From positions 11,555,215 to 11,619,214 of the forward strand of contig OX637346.1 in assembly GCA_951799405.1 (NCBI GenBank): 64,000 nucleotides of DNA, written 5' to 3'. Source of the stretch: Agapetus fuscipes. Lineage: Eukaryota > Arthropoda > Insecta > Trichoptera > Glossosomatidae. How positions within the stretch are numbered: position 1 is the first letter of the stretch; each line of letters opens with the position of its first letter. Under the pieces are notes generated by a model. That model was given only the letters and a program-made list of their open reading frames with translations. It did not search any database and had not been told where the DNA came from. Both the position numbers and the translations under genes were made by a program. Positions 9,944 to 20,966 of this stretch are shown here, piece after piece.

Positions 9944-12364
9944 TTTAACAAGATAACTTTTGTGTAGATATAAATATTATTTCGTAGCGAAAAATCTCCG
10001 TAGCAATTCATAAGCGAAGTCAAACAGCACTCATTTTTTTCATAGATCCGATGTGCCCTTACTGTGGCTCATGAATTGCACGTCAGATCAGGGTAGAACG
10101 TTTGGGGGGTAGTTTCTCCCGATGTCATTTAACGCTTCACTAGGGCTTAATTGTTAGTGTCCGAAAGGGGGACGGAAAACCAGCCCTCGGAGGTCCTTGT
10201 CTCTATTTACTTTGTGCGTACATTGCTTATTAACCCTAATGGAATTTGACATATATAAACGCTGGGCACACAATTTATGTGCGCTTTAGTCCGTGCCTGC
10301 TACGATAATGTATTTCGGCAGTTTGTCCATCAGAAGGTAAATTCTGAACCCTAGTACAACCCACGTCGATCCAAAATTCACTGACCATCAATATGGTTGG
10401 TGCCTTTGCTTAAATTTCAATTCATGTAAAAATATCCATAGAATCGTAAGTGTTCTTTTAAAAACGGCTTTTCTTTTTATCATTTTTATCTGTTTTTTTC
10501 CAAAGAAAAATTCTTGAAAATTTTCCCTCAATCTTGTTTAAAAGTGTCAATTACCAAATTCAATTCCATTGAAACAATGCTAATCTTTTTTTCACTCGCA
10601 TTTTCTTATCTAACACTGCAATCTCTTAATTAATTTCATTTTTTTTTCAGTTATTCTCTGAAAAAAAAATACAATAAAAAGATTAGATCTACCTCAATTA
10701 AGGGACGCCATTACTTTCTCTATTTTCTACAATTTCTGAAGTAACATTTTTACTTTTCCAACATGCGATAGATATCATTTTAAGCCGTTTATTATCACTC
10801 CTACATCTGCCCTCGTTTGTATCAATTTAACGAATGTAACCTGTATTTCGTGCACCATTTCAATTTAGCACAACAACGTATTCGGAAATAAAAGGAGCAT
10901 ATTATAAATACGAACTCTACGCAACTCCTTATTTTTGTGAAATACAAAAATAAATTGAAAGAGAATGTCTTTAATCGGTTTTTATAGTATGAGTATGAGG
11001 ATTTTTTCTCACTTTTTTAGTAGGTACTATTAAGGCTTAGCTTAGCGACTTCAAACTAAATGTAAACTACAAAGTTATGAGAATCTTGTTTATCGAATTT
11101 GTTCGGTTTTAAATCACACAAGCTAACGTCGAAACACAATGTGTATATTTCAAGGGTAATTCAAAGGTAAATATATGAAACCTTTTACTGTTCCTCTACG
11201 TTGGTTCCTTAATACTTGGCATATGCAATGTACTTCTGCACAGTGAAGCGTGTTAATAACTGCACTCACTAACATTCCTTTGCCATAAAAATTCTCTTGA
11301 AATATATGTGCTATCAATCTTTTTCCTGAAACGTTCCCAGTGTCCTCCTGTTTGTTCCTGTTTTACAACTATAAAATTTATTCCCTAACATTTCGTTAGT
11401 AACTCTTTTGTTAGCTGAAAACTGAAGTTCAGTAATTGATTTTTATTTAGCTGTAACTACTTTAAGTAAAGCAGGTAAATATGGTTTCAAAAATTCTTCA
11501 ATTTTTATATTTTTATGGTTTGTGTATCATCACTGTGAAAATTAATGTTGATTGATTCTTCAATTTTTCTTTGGATTCTGCGATTTTTTATACAATTGTT
11601 AAGGAATAAAATTTACAATTAAAATAAGCTTTTTTTATACATAATGTCCCTATGGAGTATTTTTTTTTTTGATTTATGAATAAGGTAATTAGGAAATATT
11701 TTTTTCTATATATAATTTAAATATATTAAATATTAAAACATCTCTATTAAAAGTTATTAATATTTCAAAGCTAGTGGAGAGAAAATACTGCTTTTAAATT
11801 TTTTGTCATTTGCACTTTAAAAATACTTTAACGCGTTAAAGCTCCTTATAGTGCTCACAATTTTTCTCAGCTTATATGTTGGACCTTCGATAATATTTTA
11901 GGGTATTTAAACTACGTCAACCAAGTACTAGCACTTTAACTTTTCTACCCATGTTTGGAGTTTTTTTTTCGTCTTGACAAAGGTTGAAGGGGTGGTTTCT
12001 TTATTGTTAAAAATATGCCTAAGCTTTTAAAAAAAACTCTCGAGAAGTCTCCACGCGCTAATGGCCTTAGTGATCGCGTCCCTGGGGACTGATTTTGCAA
12101 GGCTTCGCTTCGGGAGAAGCCGTAAGCATCGTTGACCCGCTAAAAACACCAAAGCGTATTTTTATCGTGAAGAAATTTATTATACTTACCTGTTTCTAAA
12201 TACCATATTATAGATATACGCACGCCCATACTTTAACTATGTAAATCCCCTTCCTTCATCAAAGGTTTTAATTTTTAATCCGGTCAGTCCTTCCATGCAA
12301 AATAGTGAATTAATGACTAATTTTAAAAATAAAAATAAAATACTGTGGAGAGTTGCTTACCAAG
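9944..12364. other. No gene recognised (2.4 kb)
   Basis: Mostly A+T-rich with many homopolymer runs. GC-richer islets lie at 10,080-10,200 and 12,040-12,140. The latter contains a short perfect hairpin GGCTTC..GAAGCC. No coding frames or window-wide repeats were seen. Confidence 0.45.
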
Positions 12365-12575
12365 ATCTGTTGCCATGGTCTGTAGGAGCTGGAGCTTCCG
12401 GACATTTCGCGCATGCCTACGATGGGCTTTTTCAACGTGATTTTTTTTTATGAAAATTCACTTTCACGCTGAAGAAGTCCGGAATGTCTGGAAGCTCCAG
12501 CTCCTACAGACCACGCCTTCAGATCCGGAGATCAACCTTCCAGCATCATCAACTGGCCGTGTAAGACTAAACTCC
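12365..12575 (+). mobile_element. Foldback element with decayed hammerhead-like motif
   Basis: The inverted arm GTCTGTAGGAGCTGGAGC (from about 12,379) is mirrored at about 12,485-12,515, with a loop of roughly 80 bp between. The plus-strand tail continues to CTGGCCGTGTAAGACTA, matching the GGCCGTGAAAGCC tails of the elements at 1.15 and 7.15 kb. I found no flanking direct repeat, so the left boundary is uncertain. Confidence 0.7.
12401..12435 (-). ncRNA. Hammerhead-like motif, decayed (HH2)
   Basis: Aligns with the motif at 7238-7273: TTGAAAA, A, GCCCAT-CGTAGGC-ATGCGC, GAAA, TGTC. C3 and G8 are mutated and one stem II pair is lost (C·C). The GTC site remains. Best read as an inactive relative. 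Confidence 0.5.
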
Positions 12576-13580
12576 TCTTCAAAAAAATATATTGTTACCT
12601 ATTTGCTATATTCAAAGTAAAAATCACCGTTTGTAGTGAAGCACTATAGAATAGGAGCTAAAACTTTGTTTAATCCATTGAATATCCATCACTGAAATAA
12701 TCTTTAAGATTGCGTAACCCAAATTTGTCGTGATATAAATTATCATGCCTGGAAATTAAACTGTCCTAGTAATCCACTTTAGGGCGACATAATCGCTTCA
12801 TCTCATTTCCTAAAGCATAAACTCATCCCGCCGAACCCTTCCACGCCTCGTCAACTTCCAACCCGCCAGTGTAGGAGGCTCTGCGTCCAATTTCTTAGAT
12901 ATCATCAAGAGCTTGACTCATCCAGCTAGTGCCTGTATCTACTTATCGACGCTGTAGAATTCCTGGCTTAAGGGTAAAGTATGATGAGGGAGGCACGCAC
13001 GTATTAGTGTTTCAGGGGCAAATTCTTACCGTGAGAGCCTTTTCCCCCTCCACCCAATCCCCCGCGCTTACTCCAGGGTACCGCACGCGGAATTTTATCG
13101 ACTAATTACATTTTATTACCTAACCCACTCAGGTGTTCGTCGGAGTAATAAAAAAACGCTGTAGGTGGAATGAATGCCGCTCTGTACGATGCTTTTATTA
13201 TATCAAGTACCATCTTGAAGAGCCCGCCTCCAATGAAAAACATATTTTCGGGTTTTAATGACCCGTGCGCCTAGTCGTTACAGGAATTTACTAGCTCATA
13301 TTTAATGTCGTGTGCTACAATTATAAACAGTAAAATATACGATGTTGAAGAAACATTAAATATCAAAATCAGAATATGAAAATTATCGAGTCCTGTAGCT
13401 TGTATAAATGTATACGTATGGTTGATTATTTTGATAACAAAAATAAAATCCATACGAGTTCGTTTAAGATAATAATTATATAATTTACCGTACATGCCTG
13501 CGTTAAACTATCCTTCCTTACTTTAAGAAAACATCGATTTTGGACACCTTTACTATATAATAATTATTTATGCATGTAAA
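12576..13580. other. No gene recognised (1 kb)
   Basis: Mixed A+T-rich DNA with a GC-richer block at 12,820-13,100 that carries no sustained frame. Confidence 0.4.
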
Positions 13581-13589
13581 AAAAAAAAA

Positions 13590-13886
13590 ATTGAATTAGG
13601 CTGATTTATTTGGTGAGCACTGTTTTTGTGTGTATCACACCTCAAGAGCCTTCTGCGAGCTTGGTCGTCGCTGTAGAAAGCGCCAATTCTCAAGCAAGAC
13701 CCAGTTGTTGTAAGGCTGGATGGACCTTTTGATGACCGGTATTTGGTACAGGTTTATGAATTTTTCAACCCAGCGAAGAGCAAATTTGAAAATATAAATG
13801 GTATATTTTTTGTGCTCCGCAGGGATTCGATCCCACAACCTTCCAGTTACGAGTCCGAAATGTTACCACCTGGACTAAGGACCGGT
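13590..13886 (-). mobile_element. SINE-B: tRNA-like head with L2-type LINE tail
   Basis: Read on the minus strand, 13,886-13,813 is tRNA-like: TTAGTCCAGGTGG is A-box-like and GGATCGAATCC is a good B box. A body of about 150 bp follows, then CTTGAGGTGTGATACACAC and AAAACAGTGCTC, closely matching the 3' end of the L2-like LINE at about 57,960-57,990. A tRNA head plus a LINE-matching tail is the classic structure of a SINE copied by a partner LINE. The 67-residue frame across it is not a gene. A second head of this family is at 38.76 kb. Confidence 0.75.
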
Positions 13887-13936
13887 CAAACTTTATGTAC
13901 TTTAGTAACCGGTCAAACTTTTTATGTACTTTAGTA
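13884..13936 (+). repeat. Two-unit tandem repeat
   Basis: ACCGGTCAAACTTTATGTAC and ACTTTAGTA occur twice in tandem with about a 27-bp period, directly beside the SINE-B head. Probably slippage. Confidence 0.7.
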
Positions 13937-15604
13937 AGTAATCACCACATAATACCTATGTGAATATACGAGTATATAAGTGTAAAGGCTTTATATTATT
14001 ACTTCAAGACCGTAATACACTTTAATAAAAAGGTTAGGACTCGTTTAAAAGGGCTTTTCCTATATTTCCCGAGACTTAACCAAACAGGGATGATTACTGT
14101 CTCCCCCTTCACCTCTGTTTCATTAATTCACATCTTCCCCCCGACCCTGAGCCCCTCACCTACCTCTGCCAGCCCTCGCTCTATTTATAACGAAATCCTT
14201 TGTTTTCAGTACGAAAAGTTCACTTGCTTTATGTTCGTCTTTATACGATTACATGTTATTGTGGCAGCGCGCTGTGGTGATAAATGAGATTAAAGAAATA
14301 ATAGTTTTGTTTGTCATGCGGATGTTAAAAGCCAACGAGGATTCCTAGCTCAGCCAAGCCAGGATCGCTCCGAACGGAATTTCAATTAAATGCACATACT
14401 CGTATAACGTGCTCCATCCACTCTGGACTCGTCGATCTATTCTGTTGTTGCTCATGTCTGACCATCTCTCGTTTATGCTCTTTGGTTGGCTTTGCCTGGA
14501 ATCCATGCTCTTTGTCTACTTTTATTCAACACTTTTAAATCAACAACATTCTCTTGTTTTTTATTCCACTTTCGAATGCTTTTAAAGGACTTCAGATTGC
14601 TTTTATTGTTTACTTTATTTTTAAACATCTCATTAATTCTCCGTTTTTTTTTTCAAAGAAAAAGTTTTCTATTCTTTGAAAATAAGAATAAAAAAAGTAA
14701 TGATGCCCGGCCCGCTCTGTGGGTGTACGATATCTACGCTTTGAATTCAACATCTCGTTTATTTATGTACTGCTTCAAAAAGTTCGTACAAATATTTTTT
14801 TCTTTATATTTCCGATATTCCTAATAAAAGTTTACAAAAAAAACGAAATCGTTTCACGGGAACTCTCGGAACACTTTTGTGCGAAAAACTTTTGTTGTGT
14901 GAATTCCTTTAGAGTCTCTTTTAAACAACCTCGGCGCGGTACATAAGCAGTGTTATTCACAAATATTTAATGCGCATATGATCCACAGGTCGTAGTTTTC
15001 TTTCTATGGAAAATTTATTCTAGGCAAGAGATAGCCATGGATTTGTTGTCTGTGAATAACGCGCTAGACGCGGAGGTGAAATCCTCGCCGTAATCCAGGA
15101 GCTCTGTACGTACAAGTCTTTATTTGGAATGTATCAATAAAGGAACGTGATGTTTTTCCTTTCTGCACTAATAAGACATCAAATAACGTCTCCACGCTTG
15201 CGAGCGGTACAACAAGCGTAGAGAGGATGTGCTGGGAAGGAATTGGTGGCGGCGTGCCCGGAATATCTGTCTACGGGAACTTTTATACGCCGCCATCCAT
15301 CTCCCCTCCCAGTACGCAAACACGCTCCGAGGAGAATACTTCTTGTTCCATTTTTTGACGACTTCATGCTACATTATGGAATAAATTGAACATTCCATAT
15401 ATTCGTCTCTCGCCCCGGCAAAGGGCAGAATAAAAAATGACATAGCGCCCTTTGGAATATTTCTGGCTTTATTAAAATAATTTTTGAATCCAAGCACGAT
15501 TCTCTACATTTGATTTTTTTCGTCAAACAGCAAATTTTTACTCGGAATTGGCTAAACAACAAAAAAGCACTTAACCTACATTTAAAAAAACAAATAGAAA
15601 TATC
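13937..15604. other. No gene recognised (1.7 kb)
   Basis: Contains pyrimidine-rich 14,100-14,180, T-rich 14,470-14,830 (the source of low-complexity frames) and a GC-richer part at 15,180-15,330. Two TACGAGTA octamers are at 13,967 and 14,397. No domain is recognisable. Confidence 0.4.
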
Positions 15605-15686
15605 ATATTCCTTGACTTATAGGTTGGAATGAGGCTGATCACCCATACTGTCAAAGATGGTCCACTTTGCCAATGCCACCCCTGTT
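15605..15686 (+). repeat. RTE 3' tail, left half (split by LINE)
   Basis: Begins TTCCTTGACTTATAGGTTGG and stops within the consensus at GCCACCCCTGTT. The missing remainder resumes at about 19,796 on the far side of the 4.1-kb LINE, so the two halves were one repeat before insertion. Confidence 0.85.
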
Positions 15687-15880
15687 TATTTATTTATTTA
15701 TAATAAACGGCTGAAGCCTTTTACATTTTTAGATTAACAGAGGTAGTACAGAAGTTTGTTGCTTACAAATTGTATAAATATTATGATTATTACAAGATAC
15801 ATATTATGAATATAAAAAGATTAAAAATAAATGTATAAAAAATATAAGTGATCAGTAAGAAAAGAGAAATTAAACATAAA

Positions 15881-18718
15881 TCAAGAAGAATTACATGATA
15901 AAACAGACTTTAATGAATTTCTATAAATTCCGATGGACATACCAAAAATATCTATATCATCATTGGTTAGATAATCATTACCGAGTCGATGAAGCCGATA
16001 TATCATAGAATGCATTATAAATGTTTTTGTTGCAACGTCGCAGTGGAATATATTTCGACTTCTTGTTCGACTCGGTATGTGTAGATTAATGACATTCAAT
16101 AATTCAGGGCTGTCCACCAATGAATTAACAACTTTATACAAAAAAAATAAATCATGAAATATTCTGCGATTTTGTAAAGTTTCAAGATTCAAAAAATTTA
16201 ACAAAAAACTATAGTTCAAGTCATCAAAACGAATATTTAATTTAAAATTTACAAATCTTAAAAATCTTTTTTGGATACGCTCTATAGCATCACAATGAAG
16301 TTTGTACCCGGGAGACCAAATGTATGAGTTGTATTCAAGTTGGCTGCGTACAAGGGAAATATAAAGCTGTTTGATGGCTAATATGTTCGAGAAATCTTTC
16401 ACAGTGCGACACACAAAACCCAGGGTCTTAGTGGCCCTATTTGTTATAAATGCAATATGTTGTCGGAACGATAAATGGCAGTCAAAGATTATGCCTAAAT
16501 CTCGAATTAGTTCAACCGATTCAAGGGAACTATTGTTTAGGCAATAATTATATACTATTTTATCTTTATTTCTACCAAATCTTATAACTTGGCATTTATT
16601 GTCATTCATAAACAGTCTATTGTGTGCACACCACATGGACATTCGATTTAAATTATTCTGAAGCAAAAGACAGTCAGACACGTCATTTATAGCTTTGTAT
16701 AGTTTGATGTCATCGGCAAAAAGTAAGAATTCAATGTCAAACAGCACATCTGTGATATCATTAATAAAGATAAGGAACAAAATTGGGCCAAAATGACTTC
16801 CTTGCGGAAGACCACTTTTAGCAGGGAAGGGCTTTGATAGGGTTTCCCCCACCTTTACTCTCAAAGAACGCTCGACAAGATAACTCGACAGCCACTGCAA
16901 AAGTTGATTTTTTATACCAAACCTTGACAATTTTTGTATTAAAATTGAGTGGCATACCTTGTCAAACGCCTTCGAAAAGTCGGTGTAAACACTGTCCACC
17001 TGGTACCCGGCTGCAAGCTTATTGGCTAGATAGTTTTGGTAAATTGCCAAATTTGTCCCTGTGGATCTTCCTGGTAAAAAACCATGTTGCTTAGTAGAAA
17101 TACATTTAGAAATTTCCGGAAAAATCTGGTCCAAAACTAATGATTCGAATAATTTGGCTAAAATTGATTGAATACAAATAGGTCTATAATTTTCAATATT
17201 GGACTTATCATCTTTTTTGTGAATGGGTCTAATGTGACCGTTTTTCCAGACATTAGGATAGTGACCTTGGCTGAGCGATTTGTTGAAAATTGTCGTCAAA
17301 GGAGAAGCTAGGGCAGAGGCACAATTGATAAGAAATAAAGGAGGGATTTTATCGGGACCAGCGCCTTTTCTTACATCTAAGTTGGATATCTTGTTTAGCA
17401 CAGTGTTGTAAGATAAACTACATTCAGTCAAATTTAATGGTGTTGAGTCTTCTTTTAATGGTGTATCGTTTATCAAGTTGGAGTCCTCAACATACACTTC
17501 ACTAAAGAATCTAGCAAACAAGTTAGCAATGTCATTGTGATTATCAGCCATCATCTTGTTCAGAAACATTTTATTTGGACATTCTTGATTGTCATTGCTA
17601 AGTTTTCTTTTAAAACTCCAGAGCGATTTAGTGTCGACGGTTGTATCTTGTATATTTTGTATAAAGTTAAGGTAACATTTTTTTGATTGCACCTTACAAT
17701 CATTTCTTAGGGCAGAAAACTTCAAATAATCATCAGTTTCCCCTGTAATTTTGAATCTTCTGTGTGCTATTTTTTTTTCAGATATAGTCTTTATCAAATC
17801 AGCAGTGAACCACGATGGGTACGTTGTTGTTTTGTATTCATTAAAAGGAATGTATAGATTTATAGTTTCATTTACAATCTCATAAAAGCGGGTAACCATT
17901 AATTCAACATTATTATTTTGCAGGAAATCCCAGTTTTGATTAAACAAATATGAGTTGGCGTTGGTATAATCTCCATTTTTAAAATTGTGGGAAAAAACGG
18001 ATCTGTTTTTCTTGCAATTCAGTGATGAAAGTATTTCTATATCTAGAGGAGGATGATATTTGTCAACATTTAAGAAGGCATCTGATGATCTTTCAACTAT
18101 GATCTTTTTTCGGTCAGAAAATACAAGGTCCAAAAGTTTATCATTGCTATTAAAGACAAAGTTGTGTTGTTTTAAATTCATAAAATTTACGGTTTCCAAT
18201 AATTCATTAGCACCATTGTTATTTTCAAGAATTGCAGATGGTTTGTCTTCATCCATAGACCATTCAATATTTGGAAGGTTGAAATCTCCGAATATGACAA
18301 AAGTAGCGCGAGGATATTTTTTTTGAAGAGCCTCAAGCTCGCTGCAGACATTTTTATATATGTCTATGCTTGAGGAGGGTGGAATGTATACACATCCTAT
18401 TATTATTGTTTCAGTTGTGGATTGTAATTTGATGTATATGTGTTCTATATTTTTCTGGTTTACCTTAATGTAGGTTGCAGGTATATTGTTTTTTACAGCT
18501 ATAAGGACTCCTCCTCCCCTCTTTTTTGAACTTGTGAATTTGTCTCTATCCTTCCTGAAAACATTGTATTGATCCAGTCCTAGTTCAGAGTCTTTGATTG
18601 ACTCGTCGAGCCACGTCTCTGTGAAGATGACTAATTGATATGATAGAGTTGGGATATGTTGTCGAATCTGTGATGTTTTTGATCTAATACTTCTCACATT
18701 TTGGTAAAAGACTTTCAT
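15881..18718 (-). CDS. LINE ORF2: endonuclease and reverse transcriptase
   Basis: A 945-residue polyprotein that would nick target DNA and reverse-transcribe the element's RNA at the nick. The N-terminus is an exonuclease-endonuclease-phosphatase domain: QNVRS (N7), TETW (E34) and GDFNLP (D145, N147) are the usual metal-binding and catalytic positions. The late SDH motif reads KYH, so Ser-Asp is not conserved there, while the His is. Reverse transcriptase blocks follow: NYRPI, GFLPGRST, the catalytic VYTDFSKAFD, GLPQGS and LFADDIKLY (F667-D670). A typical LINE C-terminal region continues to the stop. The start ATG overlaps the ORF1 stop as ATGA, suggesting coupled translation. The GLPQGS..GPILFLIFINDI spacing suits the Jockey/CR1 group; the exact clade needs a tree. 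No frameshift or stop was seen. Confidence 0.92.
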   Translation of the reverse strand: MKVFYQNVRSIRSKTSQIRQHIPTLSYQLVIFTETWLDESIKDSELGLDQYNVFRKDRDKFTSSKKRGGGVLIAVKNNIPATYIKVNQKNIEHIYIKLQSTTETIIIGCVYIPPSSSIDIYKNVCSELEALQKKYPRATFVIFGDFNLPNIEWSMDEDKPSAILENNNGANELLETVNFMNLKQHNFVFNSNDKLLDLVFSDRKKIIVERSSDAFLNVDKYHPPLDIEILSSLNCKKNRSVFSHNFKNGDYTNANSYLFNQNWDFLQNNNVELMVTRFYEIVNETINLYIPFNEYKTTTYPSWFTADLIKTISEKKIAHRRFKITGETDDYLKFSALRNDCKVQSKKCYLNFIQNIQDTTVDTKSLWSFKRKLSNDNQECPNKMFLNKMMADNHNDIANLFARFFSEVYVEDSNLINDTPLKEDSTPLNLTECSLSYNTVLNKISNLDVRKGAGPDKIPPLFLINCASALASPLTTIFNKSLSQGHYPNVWKNGHIRPIHKKDDKSNIENYRPICIQSILAKLFESLVLDQIFPEISKCISTKQHGFLPGRSTGTNLAIYQNYLANKLAAGYQVDSVYTDFSKAFDKVCHSILIQKLSRFGIKNQLLQWLSSYLVERSLRVKVGETLSKPFPAKSGLPQGSHFGPILFLIFINDITDVLFDIEFLLFADDIKLYKAINDVSDCLLLQNNLNRMSMWCAHNRLFMNDNKCQVIRFGRNKDKIVYNYCLNNSSLESVELIRDLGIIFDCHLSFRQHIAFITNRATKTLGFVCRTVKDFSNILAIKQLYISLVRSQLEYNSYIWSPGYKLHCDAIERIQKRFLRFVNFKLNIRFDDLNYSFLLNFLNLETLQNRRIFHDLFFLYKVVNSLVDSPELLNVINLHIPSRTRSRNIFHCDVATKTFIMHSMIYRLHRLGNDYLTNDDIDIFGMSIGIYRNSLKSVLSCNSS

Positions 18719-19479
18719 GCTTGGGAGTTTTTTGAGTTAAGCTGTACTATTTTTGGTTCACCGTTGATGAATTTGACAGTTATGTTTTCATCGCCATTTT
18801 TCTTACGTGCATCAACCTCAGACCATAATGCTTTTAGATGATTTCTCTGCATTAATGTCAAGTCCTTCTTTGATTTTATGCCCGGAGGAAGTTTGCGGCT
18901 GTTTCGCAAAAAACAAGTTACATCTTCGCTCTCTTTGAAAATCACCTTGATGGGTCTTGGTTTGTCTCTTTGGCGGAGACCAATTCTATGCACCCTAACT
19001 ATTCCGTTAGTGTTTTCAGTCACGCTTGTTATGATTTTAGATGTCTTATTATCATCTTCTAAGTTTTGCTCCTTTGGTGGAGTATCAGGGTCCGACTCAG
19101 GAACACCAAAAAGGATTATATTTTTGGCTCTTAGATTTCTATCATTTAACTCCGTCAAAGTTTGTAGGATGTTGTCTGGTTGTTTATAGGAGTTATTTCT
19201 TAATGATGGTTTTGATTCAACCTCAAATGATTCCTCTGCAGGATTGTTGGGCTGCGGGGGATTTTTTAAAATAGCTTTGAAAGCGTTAATCTCGCCCTCC
19301 AGACTGCCCATCTTAACAGCCATTTGGCTGATGTTGCCCAGAAGATCTGTTAGTTTAGGTGTGAGCTTCGAAATTTGATCCTTATTGAATTTGTTGTTTG
19401 TATCATTTATAATTTCTCCCAATGATTTAATCATGTTTTTGGCGTCGGTGATGTATTCCATCGCAGTCATTATTATCAC
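18715..19479 (-). CDS. LINE ORF1: RNA-binding coat-type protein
   Basis: A 254-residue protein upstream of ORF2 on the same strand. Residues about 5-70 are rich in heptad-like I/L/K/E positions and are probably a coiled coil. Residues about 115-200 begin AKNIILFGVPESD and continue through IVRVHRIG and RPIKVIF, as in the RRM-like ORF1 proteins of CR1-type and L1-type elements that bind element RNA. There are no CCHC zinc knuckles, unlike the ORF1 at 52.2 kb. The stop TGA shares bases with the ORF2 ATG. The start at 19,479 is the first of two nearby ATGs (MIIMTAM); the second could be used instead. Function is known for the family; RNA binding here is inferred. Confidence 0.85.
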   Translation of the reverse strand: MIIMTAMEYITDAKNMIKSLGEIINDTNNKFNKDQISKLTPKLTDLLGNISQMAVKMGSLEGEINAFKAILKNPPQPNNPAEESFEVESKPSLRNNSYKQPDNILQTLTELNDRNLRAKNIILFGVPESDPDTPPKEQNLEDDNKTSKIITSVTENTNGIVRVHRIGLRQRDKPRPIKVIFKESEDVTCFLRNSRKLPPGIKSKKDLTLMQRNHLKALWSEVDARKKNGDENITVKFINGEPKIVQLNSKNSQA

Positions 19480-19795
19480 AATTTTTTGGTATCACAAATT
19501 GTAGTGACAACCCTGTTACAGCGAGACGCTAATTGGCTATAAGCACTGATGACAGATTTGCCAAAATAGCCCTTATTAATTGTATACGTGATAGAATATA
19601 TATTTTATTTTAGCAAAAAAACACAAAAGCAGACGGTAAAAAGTAACACCAACAATTAGAGACAACTAATCAAGTTTGCTTTACACGTTAATCACCAATT
19701 CAGATATAACAACACAGATAAAACATATAATTTGAATTATTATTTTGTAAACAAAAAATTGACGTACACCTCGATACTTAGTAGGTATTATATCC

Positions 19796-19990
19796 AGGGA
19801 AGGTCGGCAAAAGTTACAGAGTTCATGTTCATTTGAGGCTTGGATTTTAATTTATGAGTACACATTAAGCATTTGTAAGCGCGAACTTACACGTGCTTGT
19901 TTGTGGGCATGCATTTGATAAGAGCTTTAAATGTTATTATATCTTTGCAACTTAGATTATTGATTATTTTATTATACATTATAATCAATA
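19796..19990 (+). repeat. RTE 3' tail, right half (split by LINE)
   Basis: Continues the consensus from CCAGGGAAGGTCGG to CTTTGCAACTTAGATTATTG. It pairs with 15,605-15,686. Confidence 0.85.
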
Positions 19991-20274
19991 TGAAACTGGT
20001 GTACGTTTTAGGTCGTTTTTTTCGAAGCTCTCCTCCCCGTAACCCGTGCATTATTTTCGTTTACAATTTTAAAAATAACTTGTTATTTTGTTAGCGTTTT
20101 CCTGTCAGCGCTATTCAGGGCCGGGCCTGAGCCCATAAGCGCCCAGCGGCCTTCCCGCGTGTCCTCGGCTAATGCCGCTAATGGTATGGACGTTCCGCTA
20201 ATCCCTCCCTGCCCATATCGGCGCGGAGCAGGCCCACATAACGTGTTCAACTTTTAAATTCCCATATCCCGCCC

Positions 20275-20436
20275 TGTACCCCAAGCATAAACCTTTACGT
20301 TTCAACTCTAACAAAGCGTTTTCCAAAAGAGAAACGGAAACTAATTCAATGCCTTCAGTACGCATTTCAATTTTCATACATTTTTTTGTAAACGTCACGG
20401 TTGAGTTTGAACGTGGTGTTTAGTACTTTGGGAACT
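20275..20436. repeat. HP hairpin repeat, copy 6
   Basis: Left end TGTACCCCAAGCATAAACC and right end TACTTTGGGAACT, with arms containing AAGCGTTTTCCAAAAGA and TTTTTTGTAAACGTCACGG. The GC-richer stretch just upstream (20,110-20,270) is unexplained. Confidence 0.85.
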
Positions 20437-20819
20437 GTTGTGTCATTCAATTATTCCGCCGGGCGAAACAAGCTGGGGAAATATGCAGAAATAAAAGTGC
20501 CACTGAAATGTGACTGATTTCAGGAAGTGTATGAGTGTGTAGAGAGTAGATGCTGACAAGGGATTTCAGTCGGATGATGAATCGAATTACGGATTTGCGA
20601 AAAAAATTTAAATAGAAAATTAAGAGTTTACTGTCACATTTTTTCTACGAAATCGTGTTGTTTTCAAATAAAAAATATGTACTCATAGCTATAACGCATA
20701 CTTCTACAACTAATAGGTAGATTCTGGATAGAAACGTTGATCGTAAGAACGATTAAATGAAGATAAAAGCCGAATATTTCTATACTCTATGATCTCAGTT
20801 ACGAAAATATTGTACATTT
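20437..20819. other. No feature recognised
   Basis: A+T-rich DNA with no frame of note. Confidence 0.4.
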
Positions 20820-20966
20820 AAGAACCACATTACATGCATTCTCACAACTAGATACCTATAAGTTCGCGCTTAAACATAAGCCCTGCAACTCCTGCCGACC
20901 TTTCCTGAAAACTATTTTGTACAGGATGGGTGGTCAGCCTCATATCAACCTATAAGTCAAGGAATG
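20820..20966 (-). repeat. RTE 3' tail copy, internally deleted
   Basis: Minus-strand copy with both ends recognisable and part of the middle missing. The inverse of CCTTGACTTATAGGTTG is intact at the high-coordinate end. Confidence 0.75.

Larger units (their letters stand above)
15687..19795 (-). mobile_element. CR1/Jockey-like non-LTR retrotransposon, apparently full length
   Basis: A 4.1-kb minus-strand LINE with 5' UTR (about 300 bp), ORF1, ORF2 and a 3' UTR of about 190 bp ending in an ATAAATAAATAAATAAA-type tail rather than poly(A). Both ORFs are open throughout, so the copy is young or recently active. It splits an RTE tail between CCTGTT and CCAGGG. I saw no clear target-site duplication. 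A related 3' end is at 47.33 kb. Confidence 0.85.

Noticed and set aside
16834..17094. Plus-strand ORFs inside the 15.7-19.5 kb LINE
   Set aside because: Antisense shadows of ORF1 and ORF2.
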